DNA from: a virus
Length of the DNA: 40,799 nt
Reading direction: 5' to 3' (one strand)
IMG/VR virus record: IMGVR_UViG_3300042691_023248
Location: 1-40,799 of that record
Positions 1-8,209 of the stretch are shown one piece after another; position 1 is the stretch's first letter; the number at the start of each line of letters is the position of its first letter. Both the position numbers and the translations under genes were made by a program. The notes under the pieces were generated by a model. That model was not told the origin of the DNA. It made no database searches and was given only the letters and a program-made list of their open reading frames with translations.

Positions 1-2642
1 CGGAAACAAATGTATTTGAAGTTCCTTCAGTTTCTTTAGATGATACTGATTTAACATCACCATTTAATGATCCTTGGTATTACGCATTGTTTGATAATAA
101 CGGTGGTGGGGCTTATAGTGGGTTTTCATTTTTTACATTTGTTAGTGGTTTAACATTAACTAACCCAATTACTACAACAACAACTACATTAGCACCAACA
201 CCTACACCAACTCCGGTTAATCCTTGTGTAACACCGGTACCAGTTATAACACCAACACCAACACCAACTCCGGTTAAAGTTGATTGTTATTCTGGTCAAG
301 TTATTGGTAAAATTTACTACTATACTGGTACTTCATATACAGATTATGATGATTTAGTAATTGCAACATTAAGATCAAGAGGTATTGCAACTTATGCCGA
401 TTCAAATAACCCAGTTTATGAAATTAGTGATTTTAATAACGTAACATTAAATATGAGTGGTGAATATTCTGGCGTTAGTAAAAATCCATATTTACCATTT
501 GCTATTAATGCAACAAATGATGCTGGTGTTGATTTCACATTTGAAACTTCATTTAGTATAAACGATTCACAATACATCTCAAAAGTATTTGGAACTAGTA
601 ATTTTGGTAAACCAAGAAATGTAAACCCATTATTTTTGGAAGAAAGATTCCAGTCATTATTAAACTATGCTTGGAGGAAAGGATATATTAGAGGTTTATC
701 ATCTCAAATTGTTGCTCTTGATTCTGCACAAAGTGGTGAAAGTGATTCAATTGGTTGGTATTTAGATAGATACCAAACACCATCATCACCTTGGGTTGTA
801 TCCGAGTTAAGAGGTTCAAAAGTATTTAACTTATTTAAGTTCTATACAATATCTGATGGTAATTCAGCAAACACAGAAGTTAAAATTTCAATTTCTGATA
901 TTTCATTTGCAAACGAAACATTTACAGTTTTAGTTAGAGATTATTTTGATACAGATTCAAATCCAATTGTTATTGAGAAATTTACAAATTGTTCTATGAA
1001 TCCTTCAGAAAATAGTTTTATAGCTAAAAAAATTGGAACATTAGATGGTGAATATGAATTGAAATCTAAATACATTATGGTTGAAATGAATGAGGATGCA
1101 CCAGTTGATGCACTACCTTGTGGATTTGACGGTTTTGTTACTAGACAATATGATGGTGTTGTTTCGCCATTCCCAATTTATAAAACTAAATATGATTTCC
1201 CAGGTGAAATTATCTACAATCCACCGTTTGGTTTCTCAACAGGTGGTGATGATGCTTTAGTTTCTGGTGGTGATAATATTAGAAGAACATATTTAGGTCT
1301 AGGTTCATTCTGGGGATTTGATTCAAGCTTCTTTGAATACAAAGGAAAAAGAAATCCAATCTCTACTTGTGATATAGATGGTTTTGACTGGAACACAAAA
1401 ACAAGAGGTTTCCATATGGATAAAAATGCAAGTGGAATTACAATTAGTGGTCCATTTACAACAAGTGGTACTCCAAGATTCTACGTTGGTAATGCACCAT
1501 TTAGTTCTGAACCAGTTCTTGACTCAAACCCATATTATAGATTATTTGCTCGTAAATTTACTTTATTTGTTCAAGGTGGATTTGATGGATGGGATATTTA
1601 TAGAGAATATAGAACTAATGGTGATAAATATGCGCTAGGTCGTCAAGGATTCCTTAATGGTGCTTGTCCTAGTGATAGATACCCAAATGCTACTGGATGG
1701 GGTGCATTTAAACAAATTGCGCTTGGTGATGGTACAAGAGATTGGGGTAATACCGATTACTATGCTTATCTATTAGGTATTAGATCATTTGCAAACCCAG
1801 AAGCGGTAAATATCAATGTATTTGTATCACCTGGTATTGATGTTCAAAACAACTCTGATTTAGTTGAGAATACAATTGATATGATTGAAAACGAAAGAGC
1901 TGACTCATTGTATATCACAACACTACCGGATTATCAATTGTTCTCACCAACAACAACTGGTGGTGACGGTTTAATTTATCCACAAGAAGCTGTTGATATA
2001 TTGGAAGAAACAGGAATTGATTCTAACTATACTGCAACATACTACCCTTGGGTATTAACAAGAGATAGTGTAAATAATACACAAATCTATATTCCAGCAA
2101 CAGCTGAGGTTACAAGAAACTTAGCACTTACTGATAATATAGCATTCCCTTGGTTCGCAGCTGCTGGTTATACTCGTGGTATTGTAAATGCGGTTAAAGC
2201 CCGTAAGAAGTTGACACAAGAAGATAGAGACGTTCTTTATATTGGTAGAGTCAACCCAATTGCAACATTTGCCGATGTAGGTACTGTAATCTGGGGTAAT
2301 AAAACTCTACAAGTAAGAGAATCTGCTCTTGATAGAATTAACGTAAGAAGATTGTTATTACAAGCAAGAAAATTAATTTCTGCTGTTTCTGTAAGATTGT
2401 TATTTGATCAAAACGATGAACAAGTAAGACAAGACTTCTTAAATGCTGTTAATCCAATCTTGGATGCTATTAGAAGAGATAGAGGTTTATATGATTTCCG
2501 AGTAACTGTTTCAAGTGATACGGAAGATTTAGATAAAAACCAATTAGTTGGTAAAATCTATATTAAACCTACTCGTTCGTTAGAATTTATTGACATTACA
2601 TTCTACATTACACCAACCGGTGCTTCGTTTGAAGATGTGTGA
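1..2642 (+). CDS. Tail sheath protein (gp18-like), 5' end missing
   Basis: Contractile tail sheath subunit, which polymerises around the tail tube and contracts at infection. The frame is open from the first complete codon (base 3), so the gene starts before the window; the TTG at 87 is internal. About 880 residues are visible, already longer than T4 gp18 (659). The last ~130 residues carry the typical sheath C-terminal domain: WGNKTLQ, then RINVRRLLLQARKLI, and a closing strand region (KIYIKPTRSLEFIDITFYI) that in the family links neighbouring subunits. Near the visible N-terminus (bases about 165-285) is a Thr/Pro-rich stretch, TTTTTTLAPTPTPTP and a second PTPTPTP run, probably a flexible linker before an inserted domain. 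The gene is followed by a hairpin terminator, and the tube gene lies two genes downstream, as expected for a sheath-tube module interrupted by other genes. Confidence 0.93.
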   Translation, partial: ETNVFEVPSVSLDDTDLTSPFNDPWYYALFDNNGGGAYSGFSFFTFVSGLTLTNPITTTTTTLAPTPTPTPVNPCVTPVPVITPTPTPTPVKVDCYSGQVIGKIYYYTGTSYTDYDDLVIATLRSRGIATYADSNNPVYEISDFNNVTLNMSGEYSGVSKNPYLPFAINATNDAGVDFTFETSFSINDSQYISKVFGTSNFGKPRNVNPLFLEERFQSLLNYAWRKGYIRGLSSQIVALDSAQSGESDSIGWYLDRYQTPSSPWVVSELRGSKVFNLFKFYTISDGNSANTEVKISISDISFANETFTVLVRDYFDTDSNPIVIEKFTNCSMNPSENSFIAKKIGTLDGEYELKSKYIMVEMNEDAPVDALPCGFDGFVTRQYDGVVSPFPIYKTKYDFPGEIIYNPPFGFSTGGDDALVSGGDNIRRTYLGLGSFWGFDSSFFEYKGKRNPISTCDIDGFDWNTKTRGFHMDKNASGITISGPFTTSGTPRFYVGNAPFSSEPVLDSNPYYRLFARKFTLFVQGGFDGWDIYREYRTNGDKYALGRQGFLNGACPSDRYPNATGWGAFKQIALGDGTRDWGNTDYYAYLLGIRSFANPEAVNINVFVSPGIDVQNNSDLVENTIDMIENERADSLYITTLPDYQLFSPTTTGGDGLIYPQEAVDILEETGIDSNYTATYYPWVLTRDSVNNTQIYIPATAEVTRNLALTDNIAFPWFAAAGYTRGIVNAVKARKKLTQEDRDVLYIGRVNPIATFADVGTVIWGNKTLQVRESALDRINVRRLLLQARKLISAVSVRLLFDQNDEQVRQDFLNAVNPILDAIRRDRGLYDFRVTVSSDTEDLDKNQLVGKIYIKPTRSLEFIDITFYITPTGASFEDV
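165..285 (+). repeat. Thr/Pro-rich low-complexity repeat inside the sheath gene
   Basis: ACA/ACC-CCA-type codons repeat imperfectly: two blocks ending in ACACCAACTCCGGTTA (near 203 and 259) encode PTPTPTPV. The protein segment is Thr-run, then PT repeats, one Cys, then PT repeats. It is a likely extended linker and also a place where slippage could change copy number. Confidence 0.7.
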
Positions 2643-2660
2643 TAAAATAAATAAATTAAA

Positions 2661-2692
2661 GAAAATGGGGGTCATTGATCCCCATTTTTTAT
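2661..2692. terminator. Terminator hairpin between converging sheath and endonuclease genes
   Basis: AAAATGGGG (2662-2670) pairs with CCCCATTTT (2680-2688) around a 9-nt loop, followed by a T-run on the plus strand. It lies between convergent genes and overlaps the stop codon of the minus-strand endonuclease (2672-2674). The minus strand also ends in a T-rich run, so it may work both ways. Confidence 0.85.
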
Positions 2693-4207
2693 TTCTAATT
2701 CAAATTTTAAAGACCCACAATCCCAAATTCGATCAAAATTTTTAATCTGCATTATTTCCCATTCAGTTTGGTCATTACTATAACCTTCTTTAATTAAAAC
2801 ATCTTTACGGTAGTTAAATCTATGATGTCTCTTTAAAAAATGTTTCGTATCTAAATACCAATAATTTGGTGTTGTTAGTTTAATGAAATTAAAACCATTT
2901 TTAGAATATACTGTATTATTTGGGTTTATACCGGACCATCTAGCATCAGCAAATGTAATGATTTTTTTTACTTTCATTTTTTTTACAAAAAAATTGAGAA
3001 GTTTTGAAAACCCACCTACAATATTTAATCCCAGTTTGGTACAGAACCTAACTAATTCATATTCATTTTCATCCTTTTTAGTATTACCAAGAACTTTTCT
3101 TTTATTAGCAAATGTCATCACACCAACTAACTCATTTTGATAAAACAATCCATATCTAAATTTATCAACAGTATCACTTTGTATATGATTTATATTGATA
3201 AACTCTTTGGATTCTTTTTTTGTAATTTCTTTTAATTCACACTTTCTAGCGTAAATAGATTTGTTAAGTCCAATTAAATTTGAAATTCTTGAAATAACAA
3301 TTTCTTTTTTTTGTAGGATTTCATCTTCAAATATCTGTAATAACTTTATCCCTTTTTGATCTGCAAGTTTTGTTTTATTTATATGGTAAACTTTGTCCTT
3401 ACGGCCATTTATTTCGGAATGGTAGTAATGACCATTTATTTCAATCCCAATGTTGTGTTCCGGTAAATAAATATCAATTTCACCACCACATAATAATTTT
3501 CTAACATTATCAATATGTGAAATATTATTTTTATTTAAAAAATCTTTTAAAACAAGTTCTAATGATGAATTTTTATCGATTGGGTTACATTTCCTACAAA
3601 TTGGGGTTTTACCCGAACCTAATAATGTACTTGTAAATATATGGTTACACTTCAAACATTTAAAATTATATGATAATGAAGTATTTTTATTTTTATTGAC
3701 AGTATAGTCATCAAGTAGTTCTAAATCATATCCATTAAGTTTTGGTAATAAATTTTTTAAATGTTTATCTCTAAAAGTTTTTTTTAATTTATCAACAAAT
3801 TCTTTTTTGTGCATAGGGAACTCAACACCATATTTTTTTAAAAAAATTTCTTTCTTCTTGTTTTGGAACTCTTGAGTTTTAAATATACTATCAACACCGT
3901 ATTTTTTAATCATTGATTTTTTACTTTGGTTAATTCGATGATTAATGTTTTTATCCATATTATTCCAGATTTTACGACATTCATCTGAACAAATTTTTTT
4001 TTGATGTTTAATTCTTTCATTAAAAATTTTATTACATACCAAACAAGTCCTATCTTCTCTAACCGATAGGTCTTTTTGTTTACCAATAGTTTTATTTTTT
4101 TTTGCATTAGCAAAATAACAAGTCCTACCACAAAATTTCTTGTCCCTATGTTTGAAATCTGCGGCAAATAATTTTTTACATTCTCGACATTCTAATTCAA
4201 TCTTCAT
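2672..4207 (-). CDS. Homing endonuclease, Vsr/EDxHD-like, with N-terminal zinc fingers
   Basis: Probable free-standing homing endonuclease of 511 residues. I chose the ATG at 4205-4207 because the protein then begins MKIELECRECKKLF, directly at a Cys-pair finger; an upstream in-frame start would add 21 residues lacking that character and would run through the regulatory repeat. The N-terminal region has several CxxC pairs, followed by KKYGV-type segments. At residues ~240-262 the motif GGEIDIYLP then IGIEINGHYYHSE resembles the catalytic core of Vsr-like endonucleases (family of I-Bth0305I). A conserved C-terminal half (YARKC, RFCTKLGLNIVGGFSKLL, PNYWYLD, WDCGSLKFELEI) is shared with the gene at 5826-7409. 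It is the only gene on the minus strand and sits between the sheath and the HAD gene, as expected for a mobile insertion. The exact nuclease class is inferred from motifs. Confidence 0.8.
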   Translation of the reverse strand: MKIELECRECKKLFAADFKHRDKKFCGRTCYFANAKKNKTIGKQKDLSVREDRTCLVCNKIFNERIKHQKKICSDECRKIWNNMDKNINHRINQSKKSMIKKYGVDSIFKTQEFQNKKKEIFLKKYGVEFPMHKKEFVDKLKKTFRDKHLKNLLPKLNGYDLELLDDYTVNKNKNTSLSYNFKCLKCNHIFTSTLLGSGKTPICRKCNPIDKNSSLELVLKDFLNKNNISHIDNVRKLLCGGEIDIYLPEHNIGIEINGHYYHSEINGRKDKVYHINKTKLADQKGIKLLQIFEDEILQKKEIVISRISNLIGLNKSIYARKCELKEITKKESKEFININHIQSDTVDKFRYGLFYQNELVGVMTFANKRKVLGNTKKDENEYELVRFCTKLGLNIVGGFSKLLNFFVKKMKVKKIITFADARWSGINPNNTVYSKNGFNFIKLTTPNYWYLDTKHFLKRHHRFNYRKDVLIKEGYSNDQTEWEIMQIKNFDRIWDCGSLKFELEIKNGDQ

Positions 4208-4289
4208 TGGAAAAATATATATGTTAATAACCAAGTGGTCTCTACAATATAAATATAATATAAATTTCAAAAATACAAAATATTTTCCA
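4205..4289 (-). promoter_or_regulatory. Promoter-like motif flanked by an inverted repeat ahead of the minus-strand endonuclease
   Basis: Read on the minus strand, TGGAAAATAT (4289-4280) and ATATTTTTCCA (4218-4208) can pair with one bulge, and the second arm directly abuts the ATG. The loop holds ATATTTATA (4256-4248), the same element found upstream of other genes here, in the gene's own orientation. On the plus strand the same site reads TATAAATA, the T4 late-promoter consensus, so its direction is ambiguous. This is the weakest of the four endonuclease hairpins. Confidence 0.4.
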
Positions 4290-4304
4290 TTTTTTATTTA
4301 CGAT

Positions 4305-4313
4305 ATATTTATT
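4305..4313 (+). promoter_or_regulatory. ATATTTATT element before the HAD gene
   Basis: ATATTTATT lies only 3 nt upstream of the ATG at 4317. If it is a -10-type element the mRNA would be nearly leaderless. No Shine-Dalgarno sequence is seen. Confidence 0.35.
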
Positions 4314-4316
4314 ATT

Positions 4317-5204
4317 ATGAATTACAAAAATTTAGTAAAACGAATTGTTGAAGAAGTCCAAAGTAATGATTACGGATTAAAATATTACGCATTTGATTGG
4401 GATGATAATTTAATGAAAATGCCAACTGAAATTATTTTACTTAATGAAGATGGTAATGAGGTTGGTATGTCAACAGAAGATTTTGCCGAATATAGGACTG
4501 AAATTGGAAAAGAACCATTTAATTATAATGGAGAAATGATTGTTGGTTTTGCAGAAGATCCTTTTAGATATTTTAGAACATTAGGTGATAAAAAATTTAT
4601 GAAGGACATTGAAACGGCTCCACTTGTTAGAGGACCCTGGAATGATTTTGTGGAAGCGATAAATTCCGGATCAATATTTTCAATTATCACAGCAAGAGGA
4701 CATCATCCAAATACACTTAAAAAGGGTGTATATAAATTAATTAAAATGGGTAGGGGTGGTCTTAATATGAATAAATTAATTAATCGTCTAATGGAATATA
4801 GAAGACAAATGGGACTTAAATCAGTAAATGATCCGGAATGGTTAATTAAAGATTATCTTGATAGATGTAGATTTTATCCTGTATCATATGGTGAGGGCTC
4901 GGCCACAAATCCTGAAGAAGGAAAAATTAAAGCGATGGAAGAATTTATAAGTTATGTGAAAAAGATTTCATTAAGACTTCAAAAGAAAAATTACAAATTC
5001 ATAAATGATGTTAGTAACAACTTTGTTCCTTTTACTCCAATGGTTGGTTTTTCAGATGATGATATAAGAAATGTAATATCTATGAAAAAACACTTTGAAA
5101 AGAAAGATGATAATATTTTAAAAACTTATCATACAAAAGATGATGAGAAATATATGTTTGAACAATTAGTTAATAGGATTTTAAAGAAAATTAAATCAAA
5201 GTAA
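4317..5204 (+). CDS. HAD-fold phosphatase-like protein
   Basis: 295 residues, haloacid-dehalogenase-like. Motif I is FDWDDN (D27 as probable nucleophile, D29 as general acid/base); motif II is SIITARG near residue 120; the acidic motif IV is GFSDDDIRN near residue 240. These are the residues expected for a Mg-dependent phosphohydrolase. The ATG at 4317 is preferred over a longer in-frame opening from 4140, because the extra 59 residues would be coded across the promoter and start region of the divergent endonuclease. It sits between sheath and tube genes and shows no tail-like sequence, so it may act on nucleotides, RNA ends or a protein; the substrate cannot be told. No signal peptide or membrane segment is present. 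Confidence 0.8.
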   Translation: MNYKNLVKRIVEEVQSNDYGLKYYAFDWDDNLMKMPTEIILLNEDGNEVGMSTEDFAEYRTEIGKEPFNYNGEMIVGFAEDPFRYFRTLGDKKFMKDIETAPLVRGPWNDFVEAINSGSIFSIITARGHHPNTLKKGVYKLIKMGRGGLNMNKLINRLMEYRRQMGLKSVNDPEWLIKDYLDRCRFYPVSYGEGSATNPEEGKIKAMEEFISYVKKISLRLQKKNYKFINDVSNNFVPFTPMVGFSDDDIRNVISMKKHFEKKDDNILKTYHTKDDEKYMFEQLVNRILKKIKSK

Positions 5205-5227
5205 ATAGAAAAATTTTTATAAAGCTA

Positions 5228-5235
5228 ATATTTAT
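5228..5235 (+). promoter_or_regulatory. ATATTTAT element upstream of the tail tube gene
   Basis: ATATTTAT followed by AATAAA, 41 nt before the tube ATG. It matches the element seen before other structural genes. The flanks are pure A/T, so chance occurrence is possible. Confidence 0.4.
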
Positions 5236-5276
5236 AATAAAAACAAAAATAAAATAAAAAATTAAAAACTGAAATT

Positions 5277-5765
5277 ATGGCTGATTTGTTAATGAAAATG
5301 CCTATACCTTACGAACCGAAAAGGGAGAACCGTTGGATTTTGAGATTTCCATCGTCATTAGGAATAAATGAGTGGTATGTTGAGAGTACCTCAAGACCTA
5401 AATTAAAAATTGCAACAACTGAAATACCATTTTTAAATACCTCAACTTATGTTGCTGGTAGATTTAACTGGGAAGAAATTTCAGTTAAGTTTAGAGACCC
5501 AATTGGTCCGTCAGCGTCACAAGCGGTTATGGAATGGATTCGTTTATGTGCTGAGTCCGTAACTGGTCGTATGGGTTATGCCGCTGGATATAAGAAAAAT
5601 GTTGATCTTGAAATGCTTGACCCAACCGGTGTTGTTGTTGAGAAGTGGATATTAGAAGGGGCTTTCTTAACTGGATATGATGGAGGTTCATTGGATTATT
5701 CAAGCGATAAAATCGCTGGAATTTCTTCAAACATCCGTATGGATCGTTGTATATTAGTTTATTAA
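5277..5765 (+). CDS. Tail tube protein (gp19-like)
   Basis: 162 residues, close to the T4 gp19 length (163). Tube subunits stack as rings inside the sheath and form the DNA channel. The sequence shows the family pattern: MPIPYEPKRENRWILRFP at the start, IPFLNTSTYVAGRFNWEEISVKFRDP in the middle, and a closing segment with ILEGAFLTGYDGGSLDYSS. The start is clear: an ATG preceded by an A-rich leader without Shine-Dalgarno. Neighbours are the sheath (upstream, separated by two other genes) and the gp26-like chaperone (downstream, separated by an endonuclease), so the order sheath, tube, chaperone, tape measure is kept despite the insertions. Confidence 0.93.
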   Translation: MADLLMKMPIPYEPKRENRWILRFPSSLGINEWYVESTSRPKLKIATTEIPFLNTSTYVAGRFNWEEISVKFRDPIGPSASQAVMEWIRLCAESVTGRMGYAAGYKKNVDLEMLDPTGVVVEKWILEGAFLTGYDGGSLDYSSDKIAGISSNIRMDRCILVY

Positions 5766-5795
5766 TTTTTTACATACCCTTTACAACCAAAATTT

Positions 5796-5833
5796 AAATC
5801 CATATATTTATTATAAAATAGATATATGGATTT
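5796..5833 (+). promoter_or_regulatory. 17-bp hairpin with embedded promoter-like motif; start codon in the stem
   Basis: Bases 5796-5812 pair with 5817-5833 around an ATAA loop, with one G-T pair (5808/5821) and no mismatch. The left arm contains ATATTTATT (5804-5812); the right arm contains the ATG (5826-5828) of the endonuclease. A transcript from upstream would fold the start codon into the stem. A transcript started about 6-8 nt after the motif would lack the left arm and leave the start free. This is the arrangement known for T4 I-TevI, e and soc; the function here is inferred. Confidence 0.7.
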
Positions 5834-7409
5834 TTCTTTTTTTACAACTGATAATAAATCTGGTTATAAAACCAATGAAAAATGGTTAGAAAAAAATCAA
5901 CCGGAACTCTATAATAAAATTATTAGTAATTCAAATTCAACACAACCAGATATAAATTTCAAAGAAAAAATATATTTTTATTTTCATAACTTAACCGAAA
6001 GACCAAAATGTTTAAAATGTGGTACCGAAGTTAAATTTAGAAATAGATTTGATAAACCATATGGTGATTTCTGTTCATTAACTTGTGCTAACAACAATAA
6101 GGAAGAACTAGTTAAACGACAAAAAGAAACATTCAATAAAAAATACGGTGTTGATTTCTATCCACAACATAAGGAATTTATTTTCAAACAGAAAAAAACA
6201 AAATTGTTAAATTATGGTAATGAAAATTACAATAATACAGAAAAAAATAAAAAAACAAGATTGGAAAAATATGGTAATGAAAATTACAATAACATAGAAA
6301 AACAAAAACAAACTTGTTTAGTTAAATATGGTGAAGACAATTATAGTAAATCAAACAATTACCAAAATAAAATTACAAAAAAATTTAAGGAACTATACCC
6401 GGATATTTTATTCAATGAGATTAAAAAAAATTCGGTAATAATAGATTGTCAAAAATGTAGGACATCTTGTGAATTAACAAAACAATTACTATATGAAAGA
6501 TATAAAAGAAAATATGATGTTTGTTTAAATTGTAACCCACTCGGATTTAAACAAAGAAGTGGTTATGAAGATGAGTTATCAAATTTTTTAGATCAACTAA
6601 ATGTTAAATATTTAACAAATTATAAATTACCAAAAACAAAATTAGAAATTGATATTTTTATTCCGGACCACAATTTAGGGATTGAATTTAATGGACTATA
6701 TTGGCATAATGAATTATTTAAAACACCAACATATCATTTAGAAAAAACAAATAAATGTAATGAAAATGGTATTAGTTTAATTCACATTTTTGAAGACGAA
6801 TGGGTATATAATTGTGAAATTGTTAAATCAGTTATTAAGAACAAATTAAATATTTCTAGTGGTAGTGTTTACGCTAGAAAATGTGTTATAAAAGAAGTTA
6901 ATCCACTCACATCAAAAAAATTCCTTGAAGACAATCATATACAAGGTAATGTTAACTCAAAAGTAAGATTGGGATTATTTTATAATAATGAACTTATATC
7001 TTTAATGACCTTTTCCAAAGGTAGAATTATTATGGGTGGAAAAAAAGATGAGTGGGAATTAAATAGATTTTGTAATAAATTAAACACCAATGTTGTTGGT
7101 GCCGCCTCAAGGTTGTTGAAAAATTTTATAAAAAATTACAACCCTAATAAAATTATTTCATATTCTGATGTTAGAATTTTTGATGGACAAATGTACGGTA
7201 AATTAAATTTTAAAAAAATATTACAATCAAAACCAAATTATTGGTATGTTATTGGAAATAAAAGACATTATAGATTCAATTTTAACAAATCAAATTTAAT
7301 TAAAAAAGGTTATAACCCAAGTAAAACCGAAAAAGAAATTATGTTTGAAAGGAAAATTTATAGAATATATGATTGTGGAAATGTTAGGTGGGAATTAACT
7401 ATTGATTAA
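5826..7409 (+). CDS. Homing endonuclease, Vsr/EDxHD-like, with 19-residue repeats
   Basis: 527 residues, homologous to the minus-strand endonuclease at 2672-4207 over the second half. An N-terminal zinc-finger-like region (CLKCGTEV, then CSLTCAN) is followed by NKKYGVDFY and three 19-residue repeats built on KYGNENYNN (DNA about 6213-6370), a probable DNA-reading array. The catalytic-core-like motif LEIDIFIP then LGIEFNGLYWHNE is at residues ~273-297, followed by LIHIFEDEW. The C-terminal half has YARKC, WELNRFCNKLNTNVVGAASR, PNYWYV and YDCGNVRWEL. It is inserted between tail tube and tail chaperone. The start is the ATG in the hairpin at 5796-5833, so translation is probably limited to transcripts beginning inside that hairpin. 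Codon use is like its neighbours. Confidence 0.82.
   Translation: MDFSFFTTDNKSGYKTNEKWLEKNQPELYNKIISNSNSTQPDINFKEKIYFYFHNLTERPKCLKCGTEVKFRNRFDKPYGDFCSLTCANNNKEELVKRQKETFNKKYGVDFYPQHKEFIFKQKKTKLLNYGNENYNNTEKNKKTRLEKYGNENYNNIEKQKQTCLVKYGEDNYSKSNNYQNKITKKFKELYPDILFNEIKKNSVIIDCQKCRTSCELTKQLLYERYKRKYDVCLNCNPLGFKQRSGYEDELSNFLDQLNVKYLTNYKLPKTKLEIDIFIPDHNLGIEFNGLYWHNELFKTPTYHLEKTNKCNENGISLIHIFEDEWVYNCEIVKSVIKNKLNISSGSVYARKCVIKEVNPLTSKKFLEDNHIQGNVNSKVRLGLFYNNELISLMTFSKGRIIMGGKKDEWELNRFCNKLNTNVVGAASRLLKNFIKNYNPNKIISYSDVRIFDGQMYGKLNFKKILQSKPNYWYVIGNKRHYRFNFNKSNLIKKGYNPSKTEKEIMFERKIYRIYDCGNVRWELTID
6213..6383 (+). repeat. Three 57-bp tandem repeats in the endonuclease gene
   Basis: TATGGTAATGAAAATTACAA begins at 6213 and again at 6270; a diverged third copy (TATGGTGAAGACAATTATAG) begins at 6327. 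The spacing of 57 nt gives a 19-residue protein unit (KYGNENYNN core). Confidence 0.75.
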
Positions 7410-7444
7410 AACAAAATTTATTTTATTTTATAATAAAAAAGATT

Positions 7445-8209
7445 ATGGAAATGAATGAATATCAAATAGGACAACAAGACTTTAATTTACCACATGACAT
7501 AGTTCCATTACCTAGTGGTGGGATTTTTTATAAATCAAAAAAGAAATCAATTAAAGTTGGTTATTTAACGGCATCCGATGAAAATCTTTTATTAAATGCT
7601 AATGTTAGAAGAAGTGTTAGAGAATCATTAATTTTACCATTATTAAGATCCAAAATTTACGAAAAAGATTTAAGACCAGAAGAACTATTAGAAGGTGATA
7701 TTGAAGCAATACTTTTGTTTTTAAGAAACACGTCTTTTGGACCGGAGTATAACGTTTCACTTATTGATCCAATTACAGACAAACAATTTGTAACTTCAAT
7801 ATTATTGGACGAATTGAATATTAAGAAAACAGTTGAAAAACCAGACGAAAATGGTGTATTCACAATAACATTACCAAAATCAAAAAATACTTTAAAATTA
7901 AAACTTTTGTCTTTAACAGAACAAATGGAAATTGACAAAATGATTGATTCTTATCCGGAAAATAGAATTCCACCAACAGTTACTTGGAAATTAGCAAAAA
8001 GTATTATTGAACTTAATGGTGATTCCGATAGGGGAAAAATTGCATTATTTTCAGAAAATATGCCAATAGCTGATTCTAAATTTATTAGAACTTTCTTAAG
8101 AGAAAATGAACCAAGATTAGATTTAACAAAAGAAGTAATAGCCCCGTCTGGAGAAAAAGTAGTAGCCAATATTACTTTTGGGGTTGAATTTTTTCGGCCT
8201 TTCTTCTAA
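7445..8209 (+). CDS. gp26-like baseplate hub / tail assembly chaperone
   Basis: 254 residues, matching the T4 base plate protein family of gp26/gp51 type: LPHDIVPLPSGGIFY at the N-terminus, VGYLTASDENLLLN, VRESLILPLLRSKI, LRNTSFGPEYNV, and the end ITFGVEFFRPFF. Family members are baseplate-hub assembly factors or tail assembly chaperones rather than long-lived parts of the particle. It lies directly before the tape measure gene, the usual place for such chaperones. The last codons (TTT TTT CGG CCT TTC TTC TAA) overlap another open frame (8166-8351) in the +1 phase, which suggests that part of the product is extended by frameshifting (see 8189-8197). The start is the ATG at 7445; MNEY four codons later (7451) cannot be ruled out. 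Confidence 0.85.
   Translation: MEMNEYQIGQQDFNLPHDIVPLPSGGIFYKSKKKSIKVGYLTASDENLLLNANVRRSVRESLILPLLRSKIYEKDLRPEELLEGDIEAILLFLRNTSFGPEYNVSLIDPITDKQFVTSILLDELNIKKTVEKPDENGVFTITLPKSKNTLKLKLLSLTEQMEIDKMIDSYPENRIPPTVTWKLAKSIIELNGDSDRGKIALFSENMPIADSKFIRTFLRENEPRLDLTKEVIAPSGEKVVANITFGVEFFRPFF
8189..8197 (+). other. Candidate +1 ribosomal frameshift site (TTT TTT CGG)
   Basis: In the gp26-like frame the codons are TTT (8189-8191), TTT (8192-8194), CGG (8195-8197). A peptidyl-tRNA-Phe on the second TTT can shift +1 onto TTC, its better match, while the ribosome waits at the CGG codon, which looks rare in this AGA-rich genome. The new frame reads GGC CTT TCT and continues to 8351. A -2 shift on the T-run would give the same frame. 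Confidence 0.55.

Noticed and set aside
87-89. TTG as start of the sheath gene
   Set aside because: The frame is open and protein-like back to base 3, so the gene begins outside the window.
4140-4316. Longer N-terminus for the HAD protein
   Set aside because: These 59 codons run antisense through the endonuclease start and its control region and do not look like protein; ATG 4317 gives a clean HAD start.
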